DNA from: VMCP01 sp964408945
GTDB taxonomy: Bacteria; Bacteroidota; Bacteroidia; NS11-12g; UBA955
Direction: 5' to 3'
DNA: 64,000 nt
NCBI GenBank assembly: GCA_964408945.1
Contig: CAYPBJ010000001.1
Location: 62,001-126,000 of the forward strand
Every line of letters begins with the position of its first letter. Position 1 is the first letter of the stretch. The position numbers and the translations under genes are program-made. Under the pieces are notes generated by a model. The model saw only the letters and a list, made by a program, of their open reading frames with translations. It was not told the DNA's origin and did not search any database. This document shows positions 33,210 to 41,974 of the stretch, piece after piece.

Positions 33210-35317
33210 TGTTTGCTTCTTTTTGAGTATTCTGCAATTCCTTCTTCTAGGAACTTTTTGAAAGGTTCTACTTCGAATTGGAAATAATCGGCGCCTAGAG
33301 CAGGCTGCACCAATTCTTCATTGGCGTCAAGCAAACAGTAGAGCGGTTGTGTGGTTTTCCCAAAATAGTATTCTTGCAATTCTGCATTTTTGTCACCCAA
33401 AGTAGTGATTTGCTTTCCGGTAGAATGACTTTTGAAGAATTCGTTGGGTTGTAACTTGATTTTTTTGTCGTCAACGTATAATGAAACTACTACAAATTTT
33501 TCTTTGAGTAATTTAAGTACTGTAGGATCTGACCATACTTTTTCTTCCATTTTACGGCAATTTACACAGCCATGTCCTGTGAAATCAATGAATAATGGTT
33601 TTCCTTGTTCGCGCGCACATTTGAGGGCCTCATCATAGTCGAAATAACTGTTGATTCCGTGAGGTGCGTGCAATAGATCGGCATATTTAGGGGTGAAGCA
33701 AGTTCCTTCTTTAGAATCGCTGGCGCGATCCATTCTGAAATCTTGAGTACTCATTGGAGGTAGATATCCAGCAAGCGCTTTTAAAGGCGCACCGAACATA
33801 CCTGGAATCATGTAAACTACAAAAGCGAAAACAGCGATGACGGTGGTTAATCTGAAAATCCCTAAATGTTCCATGGGTGAGTCGTGGTCAAATTTGATTT
33901 TACCCAACAAATACAATCCCAAGAGAGAAAAAATAACAATCCAAAGAGACAAATACACTTCGCGGTCTAAAATTCCCCAATGGTAGGTTTGGTCAGGAAT
34001 GCTTAAGAACTTGAGGGCAAATGCTAATTCCACAAACCCTAGAACCACTTTAACGCTGTTTAGCCAACCACCGCTTTTGGGGAGTGAGTTCAACCATGAG
34101 GGGAAAAGCGCTAAAAGTCCAAAAGGAAGGGCAAATGCGAGTGAGAATCCAAACATTCCGACTATGGGACGTGAAGCGCCACCAGCAGCTGCTTCCACCA
34201 ATACGGTACCAACAATTGGGCCAGTGCAAGAGAATGACACCAAGGCAATGGTGATTGCCATGAAGATAGCTCCGGTGATTCCCCCTTTATCGGCTTGTTT
34301 GTCGGCTTTATTCACCACCCATGAGGGTAGGGTGATTTCGAAGGCTCCGAAGAAAGACGCTGCAAAAACCAAGAAAATCACTGTGAAGAAAATATTTGGA
34401 GCCCAGTGTGTGCTCATCCAATTGGCCGCATTGGCTTGAAATAGGAAGGCTACAATGGTACCAATAACGGTATACAAGGCAATGATGGAGAACGCAAAAA
34501 TGAACGAATCTCTGATGGCAATAGATCGATTTTTATTTCTAATGAAGAAAGAAACGGTCATTGGAATCATGGGGAAAACACATGGAGTCAACAAGGCTGT
34601 GAGTCCGCTCAAAAAAGCAAGAATGAAAAGCCCGAGCATTCCTCCCTCTTCTTCTGAAGCGGCTTGTCCGTTAAATGTTTTGGTTGATTTCAAATCTTTG
34701 GTTAGATAATCTGGCGCTTCGTTGCTTGGGACGATTTTCTCGGAGGAAATTTCTTTTGCGGTGTCTTGAGCAGAAGAGTTGTTTTCGGATGGATTTTCTG
34801 GTGCAATGGCAGCTGGGGCCGAAATGACTTCTCCGGTGACTTTCAAAGCAGGTGCATTTATAGACAGGTCTCTGAGGTTTTCGCAGCCAGATTCATTGCA
34901 AATTTGTCCGTTAAACACCATTTTTATCCCTTGAATGGGGCCCAAAACTTTGATTTTTTGTCTGAATTCTCCTTTGCCCGTAAACTCTCCTGTGGAGCAA
35001 TTCCATATTTCAGTTTCCTTTACCATGTGATCTCCAACACCGTAAAATTTCCCTACCAATTGGTAAGAGGAACTTGGAGTAAAGTCAATGGTTGCTCTCA
35101 AAGGGCCATCGTATTCAGGACAGTCGCTTTTTTCACTGTAAACGTGAAATCCTGGAGCGACATCAAATTGGATGATTAACTCAATGGTTTCACCCGTTTT
35201 TACTTCTGATTTGCTATACTTCGCTTTGAAATTGGGTTTTGGAAATCCAGCAGCCCATGTATAGCTCACAAGTAAGGAAAGAACTATGAATAGCCCTGAT
35301 TTGGAGAGATTTTTCAT
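33206..35317 (-). CDS. DsbD-like thiol:disulfide interchange protein
   Basis: 703 aa: signal peptide (ending T-W-A-A), N-terminal DsbD-like immunoglobulin domain (about 28-150), a Ser/Glu/Pro linker, eight or so helices (about 225-515, with the C-V-F-P-M-I-P motif near 240 and C-T-G-P near 362), then a thioredoxin domain with G-H-G-C-V-N-C-R near 583. It passes electrons from cytoplasmic thioredoxin to periplasmic proteins. A TAATTTTG box (35324-35331) ends 6 nt before the ATG. Confidence 0.92.
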   Translation of the reverse strand: MKNLSKSGLFIVLSLLVSYTWAAGFPKPNFKAKYSKSEVKTGETIELIIQFDVAPGFHVYSEKSDCPEYDGPLRATIDFTPSSSYQLVGKFYGVGDHMVKETEIWNCSTGEFTGKGEFRQKIKVLGPIQGIKMVFNGQICNESGCENLRDLSINAPALKVTGEVISAPAAIAPENPSENNSSAQDTAKEISSEKIVPSNEAPDYLTKDLKSTKTFNGQAASEEEGGMLGLFILAFLSGLTALLTPCVFPMIPMTVSFFIRNKNRSIAIRDSFIFAFSIIALYTVIGTIVAFLFQANAANWMSTHWAPNIFFTVIFLVFAASFFGAFEITLPSWVVNKADKQADKGGITGAIFMAITIALVSFSCTGPIVGTVLVEAAAGGASRPIVGMFGFSLAFALPFGLLALFPSWLNSLPKSGGWLNSVKVVLGFVELAFALKFLSIPDQTYHWGILDREVYLSLWIVIFSLLGLYLLGKIKFDHDSPMEHLGIFRLTTVIAVFAFVVYMIPGMFGAPLKALAGYLPPMSTQDFRMDRASDSKEGTCFTPKYADLLHAPHGINSYFDYDEALKCAREQGKPLFIDFTGHGCVNCRKMEEKVWSDPTVLKLLKEKFVVVSLYVDDKKIKLQPNEFFKSHSTGKQITTLGDKNAELQEYYFGKTTQPLYCLLDANEELVQPALGADYFQFEVEPFKKFLEEGIAEYSKRSKQ

Positions 35318-35323
35318 TATTTA

Positions 35324-35356
35324 CAAAATTAGCACATATCCTCTGAATGTGAACAA
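35324..35356 (-). promoter_or_regulatory. promoter of the DsbD-like gene
   Basis: On the minus strand TTG (35356-35354), a 22-nt spacer, then TAATTTTG (35331-35324), which ends 6 nt before the ATG. Confidence 0.55.
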
Positions 35357-35386
35357 TTCATCGTCAAAGGAACCAACAATTCGTTT

Positions 35387-35394
35387 TAGGTTTG
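35387..35394 (+). promoter_or_regulatory. -7 box of the LysM glucosaminidase gene
   Basis: TAGGTTTG, ending 9 nt before the ATG at 35404. It covers the alternative TTG start at 35392. No clear -33. Confidence 0.5.
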
Positions 35395-35403
35395 AAGACG
35401 AGC

Positions 35404-36759
35404 ATGAAAATCAACAAGTTGCACAAGTCTAAATTAATTATATTATTTCTATTATTGGGATGTTTGTCTTTGCAAGCACAGTCACGTAAATCCATGAATA
35501 CCAAAGAGTACGTAGATTCATTCAAGCGGTATGCTATGTTGGAAATGAGTTTAAATGGAGTGCCTGCGAGTATTACCTTGGCCCAAGGGATTTTGGAAAG
35601 TGCTTCGGGAAATTCTAAACTTTGTTTGGAGTGCAACAATCATTTTGGCATAAAATGTAGAAAAAATTGGAATGGGAATTTTTGTTTGGCCGATGATGAT
35701 GCAAAAGATGAGTGTTTTAGAGGGTATGAAAGTCCCTTAGAAAGCTACAGAGACCACTCGCTGTTTTTAAAAGGCAGTCAGAGGTATGCAAGTTTGTTTG
35801 AATTGGACCCCACTGATTATAAATCTTGGTCTCACGGTTTGAGGGAGGCTGGATATGCAACAAATCCGGAATATGGAAATTTATTGATTAGAGTGATTGA
35901 GCGAAATCGATTGGGGCAATACGATAGCATGGTAGTACTCGGACAAGATTTCTATAAATCTGGGAGTTCTCCTGTGATAGAATATAATGGGCTTCCTGCA
36001 GTGGCTGTGAGGCCAGGAAATACGGCTGCGGATATTGCCAAAGAAAACCAATTGGCTGAATGGAAATTATATAAATACAATGATTTAGAGAAGAATCAGA
36101 TGATCAATCCGGGTGAGATTTTGTATTTGAAACCTAAGAGAACATCAGCACCTGATCAGATTCACATCATGAAACGCGGTGAAACCTTACACGATGTTTC
36201 ACAGTTGTATGCCATCAAATTAAAATCTTTGAGGAAAATGAATCAATTGACCAGCAATGAAGAGCCGGTAATAGGAGAAGAAATTTATTTGAGTGAAAAG
36301 CGTGAGACCAAGCCCAAAACCGTGAAGGGTCCAGTTCCCATGTCAACGGCGAGTACCATTATGCGCCCGGCGGTTCAAAGTGCTTCAAAGAATATACCCA
36401 ATACCCATGAAGTTCAGGCTGGAGAAACCATAGAGCAAATTGCAGATAAATATAAAACTTCGGTATTGAATATTGTTCGTTGGAATGATTTGGAATTTGC
36501 TGAGGTGAGTACTGGACAGATTTTGGCATTGGCTCCAGGAGCAAAAGGCGGGTCAAACATTCAATCGGTTTCAGAAGCCAAGGTTCCAATGAATGATGTG
36601 AATGCTGAACTGAAGAACGCGAGTATCCACTTTGTGAAGCCAGGAGAGACTTTATTCAGAATCAGCACTCAATATGGTGTTTCAGTTGATCAGATTAAAA
36701 AGTTGAACGGAATGACGAACAACGCCATTAAGGTCGGACAAAAGCTAAAGATTCGCTAA
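35404..36759 (+). CDS. secreted glucosaminidase with four LysM domains
   Basis: 451 aa from ATG 35404. Signal peptide (1-25), then a glucosaminidase-type (FlgJ-like) domain at about 31-175 with catalytic Glu65 in Q-G-I-L-E-S-A-S-G and the H-F-G-I-K-C segment. Four LysM peptidoglycan-binding repeats follow at about 199-243, 254-297, 335-377 and 408-451; the first is degenerate. It likely cuts peptidoglycan glycan strands in the periplasm. Divergent from the DsbD-like gene (86-nt gap). Confidence 0.9.
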   Translation: MKINKLHKSKLIILFLLLGCLSLQAQSRKSMNTKEYVDSFKRYAMLEMSLNGVPASITLAQGILESASGNSKLCLECNNHFGIKCRKNWNGNFCLADDDAKDECFRGYESPLESYRDHSLFLKGSQRYASLFELDPTDYKSWSHGLREAGYATNPEYGNLLIRVIERNRLGQYDSMVVLGQDFYKSGSSPVIEYNGLPAVAVRPGNTAADIAKENQLAEWKLYKYNDLEKNQMINPGEILYLKPKRTSAPDQIHIMKRGETLHDVSQLYAIKLKSLRKMNQLTSNEEPVIGEEIYLSEKRETKPKTVKGPVPMSTASTIMRPAVQSASKNIPNTHEVQAGETIEQIADKYKTSVLNIVRWNDLEFAEVSTGQILALAPGAKGGSNIQSVSEAKVPMNDVNAELKNASIHFVKPGETLFRISTQYGVSVDQIKKLNGMTNNAIKVGQKLKIR

Positions 36760-36760
36760 A

Positions 36761-38029
36761 TTATTGGAGCACATAATGCATGGCAGAGCCCGTATTTTGC
36801 TGAAGCAGAATTTGTCCTAACCCGTGAATATTCGCAGCATCTTTTTCGTTTGTAGTGGGTTTGTAAACGGTAAGAAGTTTAAGTCCCTCAATAACTTCAA
36901 TGTCTAAATTGGAGTTGGAAAGGGCTTGAAGCAGGGGTTGATGCTTATTTTCTTTGTTGTCAATCACGCATCTAAGTTGAATGGCTGAATTTTGCATGAT
37001 ATTCACTCGGATTTTGTTTTCGCTAAACACGGCAAAGATCTCACGTAGGTTGTCTTCGGCAATGAAGTTGAAGTCTTTGGTGGAGATGCAAAGCATCAAT
37101 TGATTTTCTTTCAATATTTTGCAAGGTACGTTTATGGGTTGTCCAGAGTCGGATACCATAGTTCCAGGCAAATCTATATTCAAGAAACTTTTAACAAACA
37201 ATGGAATGTTTGAAGCCTTAAGGGGTTGAATTGTTTTTGGATGTATCACCGATGCTCCGTAATAAGCAAGCTCAATGGCATCATTGTAGGTGAGGTGGTC
37301 AATTTTTTGAGTATCTGGGAATTTTTTAGGGTCAGCGTTCATCACCCCTTCAACGTCTTTCCAAATGGTGACACTTTCGGCATGGAGGAGTTTACCAAAT
37401 ATAGCGGCACTGTAATCACTGCCTTCTCTTCCTAGAGTGGTAGATTCTCCTTTGGGGCCTTTTCCCATAAATCCTTGCGTGATAATTAGGTTTTTCTGAG
37501 CCAATGGAAGTAAACGGTTGGTAACTACCCTCTCGGTGTCTGTCCAATCAACTCGTGCATCGCGATAGCGATCGTTGGTTAAGATGAAATTTCGCGAATC
37601 AACCCATTGATTTCTGATTCCTTGAGAGAGTAAATAGGCACTTACAATTCTCGTTGAGATCAATTCTCCGTATACAACGACTTGATCATACAAAAAATCA
37701 TAGTCATCTTGTAAATTTTCATTGTCTACCAAACACTCCAATTCGAGGAACAAATTCTCTACTTCATTGACCCACATTAGTGCGGTTTCACCAAACAATT
37801 CGTTGATGATTGTTTGATGCGATTGACGTAAATCAGAGAGTATTTCATGAAGGGTATTTTTCTTGTGGAAGCATGCATCTACTAGGGATTCAAGAGCATT
37901 GGTGGTTTTGCCCATGGCGCTAATGACTACCAACAATTGGGCTGGATTTCCAGCGGAAATAATTCGGGCTACATTTTGAACCCCTGAGGCGTCTTTAACA
38001 GATGCACCACCAAATTTGTAAATCTTCAT
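36761..38029 (-). CDS. aspartate kinase
   Basis: First step of lysine, threonine and methionine synthesis. 422 aa, monofunctional. The start K-F-G-G-A-S-V is the nucleotide-site motif, and the T-T-L-G-R-E-G-S-D-Y-S-A-A segment near 197-210 and the W-K-D-V-x-G-V segment near 225 are diagnostic. A C-terminal ACT-type regulatory region (about 300-400) suggests feedback control. The stop is 1 nt from the convergent glucosaminidase stop. Confidence 0.95.
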   Translation of the reverse strand: MKIYKFGGASVKDASGVQNVARIISAGNPAQLLVVISAMGKTTNALESLVDACFHKKNTLHEILSDLRQSHQTIINELFGETALMWVNEVENLFLELECLVDNENLQDDYDFLYDQVVVYGELISTRIVSAYLLSQGIRNQWVDSRNFILTNDRYRDARVDWTDTERVVTNRLLPLAQKNLIITQGFMGKGPKGESTTLGREGSDYSAAIFGKLLHAESVTIWKDVEGVMNADPKKFPDTQKIDHLTYNDAIELAYYGASVIHPKTIQPLKASNIPLFVKSFLNIDLPGTMVSDSGQPINVPCKILKENQLMLCISTKDFNFIAEDNLREIFAVFSENKIRVNIMQNSAIQLRCVIDNKENKHQPLLQALSNSNLDIEVIEGLKLLTVYKPTTNEKDAANIHGLGQILLQQNTGSAMHYVLQ

Positions 38030-38103
38030 GAAATTATAAAGTCAAGGAAAACTGATGTTTTTTTAGTTGTTTTGCAAAATTAATTCTTAATTCACAATTC
38101 CCT

Positions 38104-39132
38104 ATGCCCTATAGCAACGAAATCGTCACATTAGAACAGTTTATCGTAGATCAACAATCACTGTACAAAGATGCTGGCGGGTCTTTGAGTCGTATATTTC
38201 GTTCTATCGAACTTGCTGCTAAGGTAGTGAATAGAGATGTAAGGAAGGCAGGCCTTGTAGATATCCTCGGAAACCAAGGAAGCACGAATACACACGGCGA
38301 AGATCAAAAGAAGTTGGATGTTATTGCCAATGATCGTTTTATCAATGCGTTATCGAAAAGTGGAGAAGTAAGTGTAGTGATATCTGAAGAAAACGACGAG
38401 CCTATTTTTGTGGAGGGATCTGAGGAAGAGAAGTACATTGTGGCTATTGATCCTTTAGATGGAAGTTCAAACATTGATGTAAACGCGAGTATCGGAACTA
38501 TTTTTTCGATTTATCGCAGACCTTCTTCTTCAAAAGTTGCCAATGAAAAAGATCTTTATCAAAAGGGTAAGCACCAAGTTGCAGCAGGGTATGTGATTTA
38601 TGGCTCTAGTACCATGCTAGTTTATACAACAGGATTGGGCGTAAATGGATTTACCTTAGACGATAGTATTCAAGAGTTTTGCTTATCTCATCCAGACATT
38701 CAGATTCCTACAGACGGAAAGATATTCAGCGTAAATGAAGGGAATTATGCTGAGTTTCCTCAGGGGGTTAAGAACTATGTTGAATATTGCAAAAGCAAGG
38801 ATAAAGAAACCAATAGACCCTATGGCGCTCGTTATATTGGAAGTTTAATTGCTGATTTTCACCGAAATCTTTTGAAAGGAGGTATTTTTATGTATCCACC
38901 AACAGCAAAAACCCCCAATGGTAAATTAAGATTGATGTATGAATGCAATCCGATGTCGTTTATAATTGAACAAGCTGGAGGGAAATCATCTACGGGTGTC
39001 GCTCGAATTTTAGACGTTGAGCCAACAGATTTGCACCAAAGAGTTCCCATTTTTATAGGTTCAGCGAATATGGTTGATTTGGCGGTAAAAATGTACCAAG
39101 AAGCCGAGGCAACTATAGCGGAACAGGCTTAA
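38104..39132 (+). CDS. fbp: fructose-1,6-bisphosphatase class I
   Basis: 342-aa gluconeogenic phosphatase. The metal-site signature D-P-L-D-G-S-S-N-I-D is near 117-126, and the N-terminal Q-G-S-T-N-T-H-G-E-D-Q-K-K-L-D and the P-Y-G-A-R-Y-I-G-S-L segment are typical of class I. It overlaps convergent recO by 4 bp. Confidence 0.97.
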   Translation: MPYSNEIVTLEQFIVDQQSLYKDAGGSLSRIFRSIELAAKVVNRDVRKAGLVDILGNQGSTNTHGEDQKKLDVIANDRFINALSKSGEVSVVISEENDEPIFVEGSEEEKYIVAIDPLDGSSNIDVNASIGTIFSIYRRPSSSKVANEKDLYQKGKHQVAAGYVIYGSSTMLVYTTGLGVNGFTLDDSIQEFCLSHPDIQIPTDGKIFSVNEGNYAEFPQGVKNYVEYCKSKDKETNRPYGARYIGSLIADFHRNLLKGGIFMYPPTAKTPNGKLRLMYECNPMSFIIEQAGGKSSTGVARILDVEPTDLHQRVPIFIGSANMVDLAVKMYQEAEATIAEQA

Positions 39133-39761
39133 AAGCCTTCGAAAATTTCTAGACTTTTTAATTTTTTGTCTGGGAAAGCATAATATTTTAACTGATTTAG
39201 AACTTCGTTCAATACCAATCTTCTTTGTTCCTGGTTTAAGTTGATTTCTTGTTGGTTTTCCAACTCATCTAGCGCCGTGATTATCCAACTGGGGGTATAG
39301 AATTGTTGCCAGTCTAATTCATAACCGAGTCCCCTACAAACATTCAATACGAATTGAATGGGTAAATATTTCAACGAACTTTTATTGGCTGAATTCAGTT
39401 TATCAAACTCATTTAATACCAACTGAAAAAAAACAGCATCCGGAAAATGTTCATGTACGCACAATGAAATCAATTCAGAATAGAAAAATTTCACTTGCTG
39501 AATATCCATCGCATCGGGTACAATGGATGTTTTCAATGCCGATATTTCCTTTATTCTCAATAATCCCGGGGACTGTTTTACGGTATACACCAATTCAACA
39601 GTGGTCCCTGATTGGTAATAGGCATTTTTACTTTTGGCTTTCCCCAATCCTTGCACGAGAAAGGCCGCAAGACCTGAGTATTCAGTATAAATGTGTACCA
39701 CCGCCGAATGATCGGTGTAGGGAATGCGTTTAATAACAATGCCTTTGGTCTTGACCAACAT
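39129..39761 (-). CDS. recO: DNA repair protein RecO
   Basis: 210 aa. N-terminal OB-fold (about 1-80, with T-K-G-I-V-I-K and Y-T-D-x-S-x-V-x-x-Y-T) and an alpha-helical C-terminal part. It helps load RecA with RecF/RecR. It is short for the family and shows no Cys4 zinc site. The ATG at 39761 is supported by a TTG-N20-TATTTTTG promoter ending 7 nt upstream, whose -33 element lies in the neighbour's 3' coding end. Confidence 0.88.
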   Translation of the reverse strand: MLVKTKGIVIKRIPYTDHSAVVHIYTEYSGLAAFLVQGLGKAKSKNAYYQSGTTVELVYTVKQSPGLLRIKEISALKTSIVPDAMDIQQVKFFYSELISLCVHEHFPDAVFFQLVLNEFDKLNSANKSSLKYLPIQFVLNVCRGLGYELDWQQFYTPSWIITALDELENQQEINLNQEQRRLVLNEVLNQLKYYAFPDKKLKSLEIFEGF

Positions 39762-39768
39762 CTGCGAC

Positions 39769-39799
39769 CAAAAATAAAATCAATCTACCCAGTCTGCAA
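39769..39799 (-). promoter_or_regulatory. promoter of recO
   Basis: On the minus strand TTG (39799-39797), a 20-nt spacer, then TATTTTTG (39776-39769), ending 7 nt before the recO ATG. It lies across the 3' end of the PD40 gene. Confidence 0.65.
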
Positions 39800-40904
39800 T
39801 AAAAAGATTGGTATCACGGGTTCCGCCGTTGTTGCGGTTTGAACTAAAAATCAACTTTTTACCGTCAGGTGAAAACATGGGGAATGCGTTGAATATACTG
39901 TTGTTGGTGATTTTTTCTAGTCCGGTTCCATCTAAATTTATCATGTATAACTGAAAGTCATAACCCCTAGTTGAATGATGATTGCTGGAGAAGATTATTT
40001 TTTTGCCGTTAGGGTGAAAAAAGGGTGCCCAATTCGCTTTTCCTAGTTTCGTAATTTGTGTTAAATCAGTGCCATCTACATTGATCGTGTAAATTTCCAT
40101 GTTGGTAGGAGCCACCAAGTCTTTGGCAAGATAATCTTTGTATTTTTTAATTTCTTCTTCTGTTTGGGGACGTGAAGCTCTAAAAACCAACTTCTTAGAG
40201 TCTGGCGAGAAAAATGCTCCGCCGTCATAACCAAGTCCGTTGGTTATTTGGCGTTGATTTTTACCGTCAATATCCATGATCCATAGTTCAAGGTCACCGG
40301 ATCTGGTGCTCGTGAAAACAATAGATTTTCCATCAGGAGAAACGGTTGCTTCTGCGTCGTAACCGGTTTGATTGGTCAATTGATTGACGATTTTTCCAGA
40401 TTTATCTGAAACGAAAATATCAAAATCTCTGTAAATGGGCCAAAGGTACGCGCCAGAAGTTTCAGGCGTTGGTGGACATTCCTTGGCACCTAAATGCGTG
40501 CTAGCATAAACCAATTGTGAGTCACCTGGCATGAAATAAGAACATGTAGTTCTACCAAGTCCTGTGCTAACCATGGCAGGTTTGTAATCAGCTGAGCCCA
40601 TGTCTGACAGTTTGGTCCAAAAAATCTGATCGCATTGAAGTCCCCATTTGGCGTTGTTGCTTTGAAAAACGATGGATGAGTTGTCAAAGCTGAAATAGGC
40701 CTCGGCATTATCACCGCCAAAAGTAAGTTGTTTTAAGTTTTTAAGGTGTGGTTCTGGCTGTGTTGCAGGTTCAGTGGCAATATTTGGTTTGTGTTCCTTT
40801 GGAATTCCGTGGCCATGACCCTCATGTCCTTGCTGACCTTGTTGGGCATTCAAAGTGGTTGCCGCAAAAAAGCTCAAACCGAAGTATAGAGTGATTTTTT
40901 TCAT
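39780..40904 (-). CDS. secreted TolB-like beta-propeller (PD40 repeats)
   Basis: 374 aa from ATG 40904. Signal peptide (1-20, ending L-N-A-Q), then a His/Gly/Glu-rich patch (about 22-40, possibly metal-binding) and repeated F-S-P-D-G-K-K-L-I-F-S-S-N-R-style PD40 blades (at about 180, 230, 300 and 345). Such propellers bind partner proteins in the periplasm. It is the last gene of the HmuY-like/TonB operon (5-nt gap). Function is inferred from location only. Confidence 0.82.
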   Translation of the reverse strand: MKKITLYFGLSFFAATTLNAQQGQQGHEGHGHGIPKEHKPNIATEPATQPEPHLKNLKQLTFGGDNAEAYFSFDNSSIVFQSNNAKWGLQCDQIFWTKLSDMGSADYKPAMVSTGLGRTTCSYFMPGDSQLVYASTHLGAKECPPTPETSGAYLWPIYRDFDIFVSDKSGKIVNQLTNQTGYDAEATVSPDGKSIVFTSTRSGDLELWIMDIDGKNQRQITNGLGYDGGAFFSPDSKKLVFRASRPQTEEEIKKYKDYLAKDLVAPTNMEIYTINVDGTDLTQITKLGKANWAPFFHPNGKKIIFSSNHHSTRGYDFQLYMINLDGTGLEKITNNSIFNAFPMFSPDGKKLIFSSNRNNGGTRDTNLFIADWVD

Positions 40905-40909
40905 GTATT

Positions 40910-41968
40910 CTACTTTAATACCTCCCAAGCCATCTTTGGATATCCTTTGCGACCTTTATCGTCATAGAAATCAATGAATCTCATTTTAAACCAGTTGCCG
41001 GATTCTGTTTTTAGGAGGAAGTATTTGTTTTGAACGATGGTATATTTTGCAGAGTTTTGATCGTAAACTTTCCAATCGTAGCCAATTTCATTGAGAGTTT
41101 TGCTCAAAGAAAAACCTTGAGCTAACTCTTTAGTCATACTTTCAAAAGAGATACCGGTTGTGTTCGAATTAACTTCACAAACAGATATTTTATGTTGATT
41201 GATTAAGGCTCCCCTAATAATATAAGGAAAGGGTTGCCCGTTTACATCGTGAATGGATTCCTTGTAAGTGGTAAAAACAATGTCCCATTTGTTATTTTTG
41301 ATGGGTTCGTTTTCAACGGTTTTTAATGTTCCAAAATTGAAGTATGTGTAATTGTATTCTGGATTGGTATAAATTTTGGTAATGTTTATTTTGGATGGAT
41401 TAAAAACGTATGTCCATTGGAATTCATACATTCCACCTCTAACGGATAAAAATTTAATTTTAATGAATCTATTAGCAACAATCGAATCTGAACCTAGGTC
41501 TAAAACATATGTTTCATTGGGATTGCCTTCATAGCCATTAGCATTGGGTTTGAAACAGTTGGAAGTAACCAAAGAGTCAATGTGTCCGTTCGGATTATCA
41601 AATCCCCAATTCAATGTTGACATTTGTAGTAGATGTAGATCATCGAAATGAGTATCAGTAACTTTAGCTAATGCATAGCTGGTGCTTTTGCTTGCACAAA
41701 CGATGACGTGTGGTGTTCCATTACAAGCGAAACCCAAGTCCCACTGACCAAATAAGTTGGTTGTTTTGGTTTGAGTTTCGAAGTCAAAATATAATTGATT
41801 GCTGTAGGTTTCACCCATTTCAAATGTTTGAGTTTGCAGTCCAGCAGCTACCTTGGGTTGAGGATACAAGGGTTCGTCTTTTTCGCAAGAAGTTAAAACC
41901 ATTGCAAAAAACACCAGAAACCCGATACTGGATTTTGAAAATAAGTGATTGAAAAATGAAACTAACAA
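40910..41968 (-). CDS. HmuY-like lipoprotein
   Basis: 352 aa. Lipobox V-L-T-S-C near residue 28. The body has two halves; the second, with N-N-K-W-D-I-V-F-T-T-Y, an I-R-G-A segment and the final F-x-M-R-F-I-D-F-Y-D, matches the HmuY haem-binding protein pattern as I know it. HmuY of Porphyromonas takes haem from host proteins and hands it to a TonB receptor. The gene follows the receptor gene by 6 nt. Ligand is not provable here. Confidence 0.75.
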   Translation of the reverse strand: MLVSFFNHLFSKSSIGFLVFFAMVLTSCEKDEPLYPQPKVAAGLQTQTFEMGETYSNQLYFDFETQTKTTNLFGQWDLGFACNGTPHVIVCASKSTSYALAKVTDTHFDDLHLLQMSTLNWGFDNPNGHIDSLVTSNCFKPNANGYEGNPNETYVLDLGSDSIVANRFIKIKFLSVRGGMYEFQWTYVFNPSKINITKIYTNPEYNYTYFNFGTLKTVENEPIKNNKWDIVFTTYKESIHDVNGQPFPYIIRGALINQHKISVCEVNSNTTGISFESMTKELAQGFSLSKTLNEIGYDWKVYDQNSAKYTIVQNKYFLLKTESGNWFKMRFIDFYDDKGRKGYPKMAWEVLK

Positions 41969-41974
41969 AATGAA

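Noticed and set aside
35364..35639. Minus-strand 91-aa open frame opposite the glucosaminidase
   Set aside because: Shadow of a well-supported domain on the plus strand, without recognisable features.
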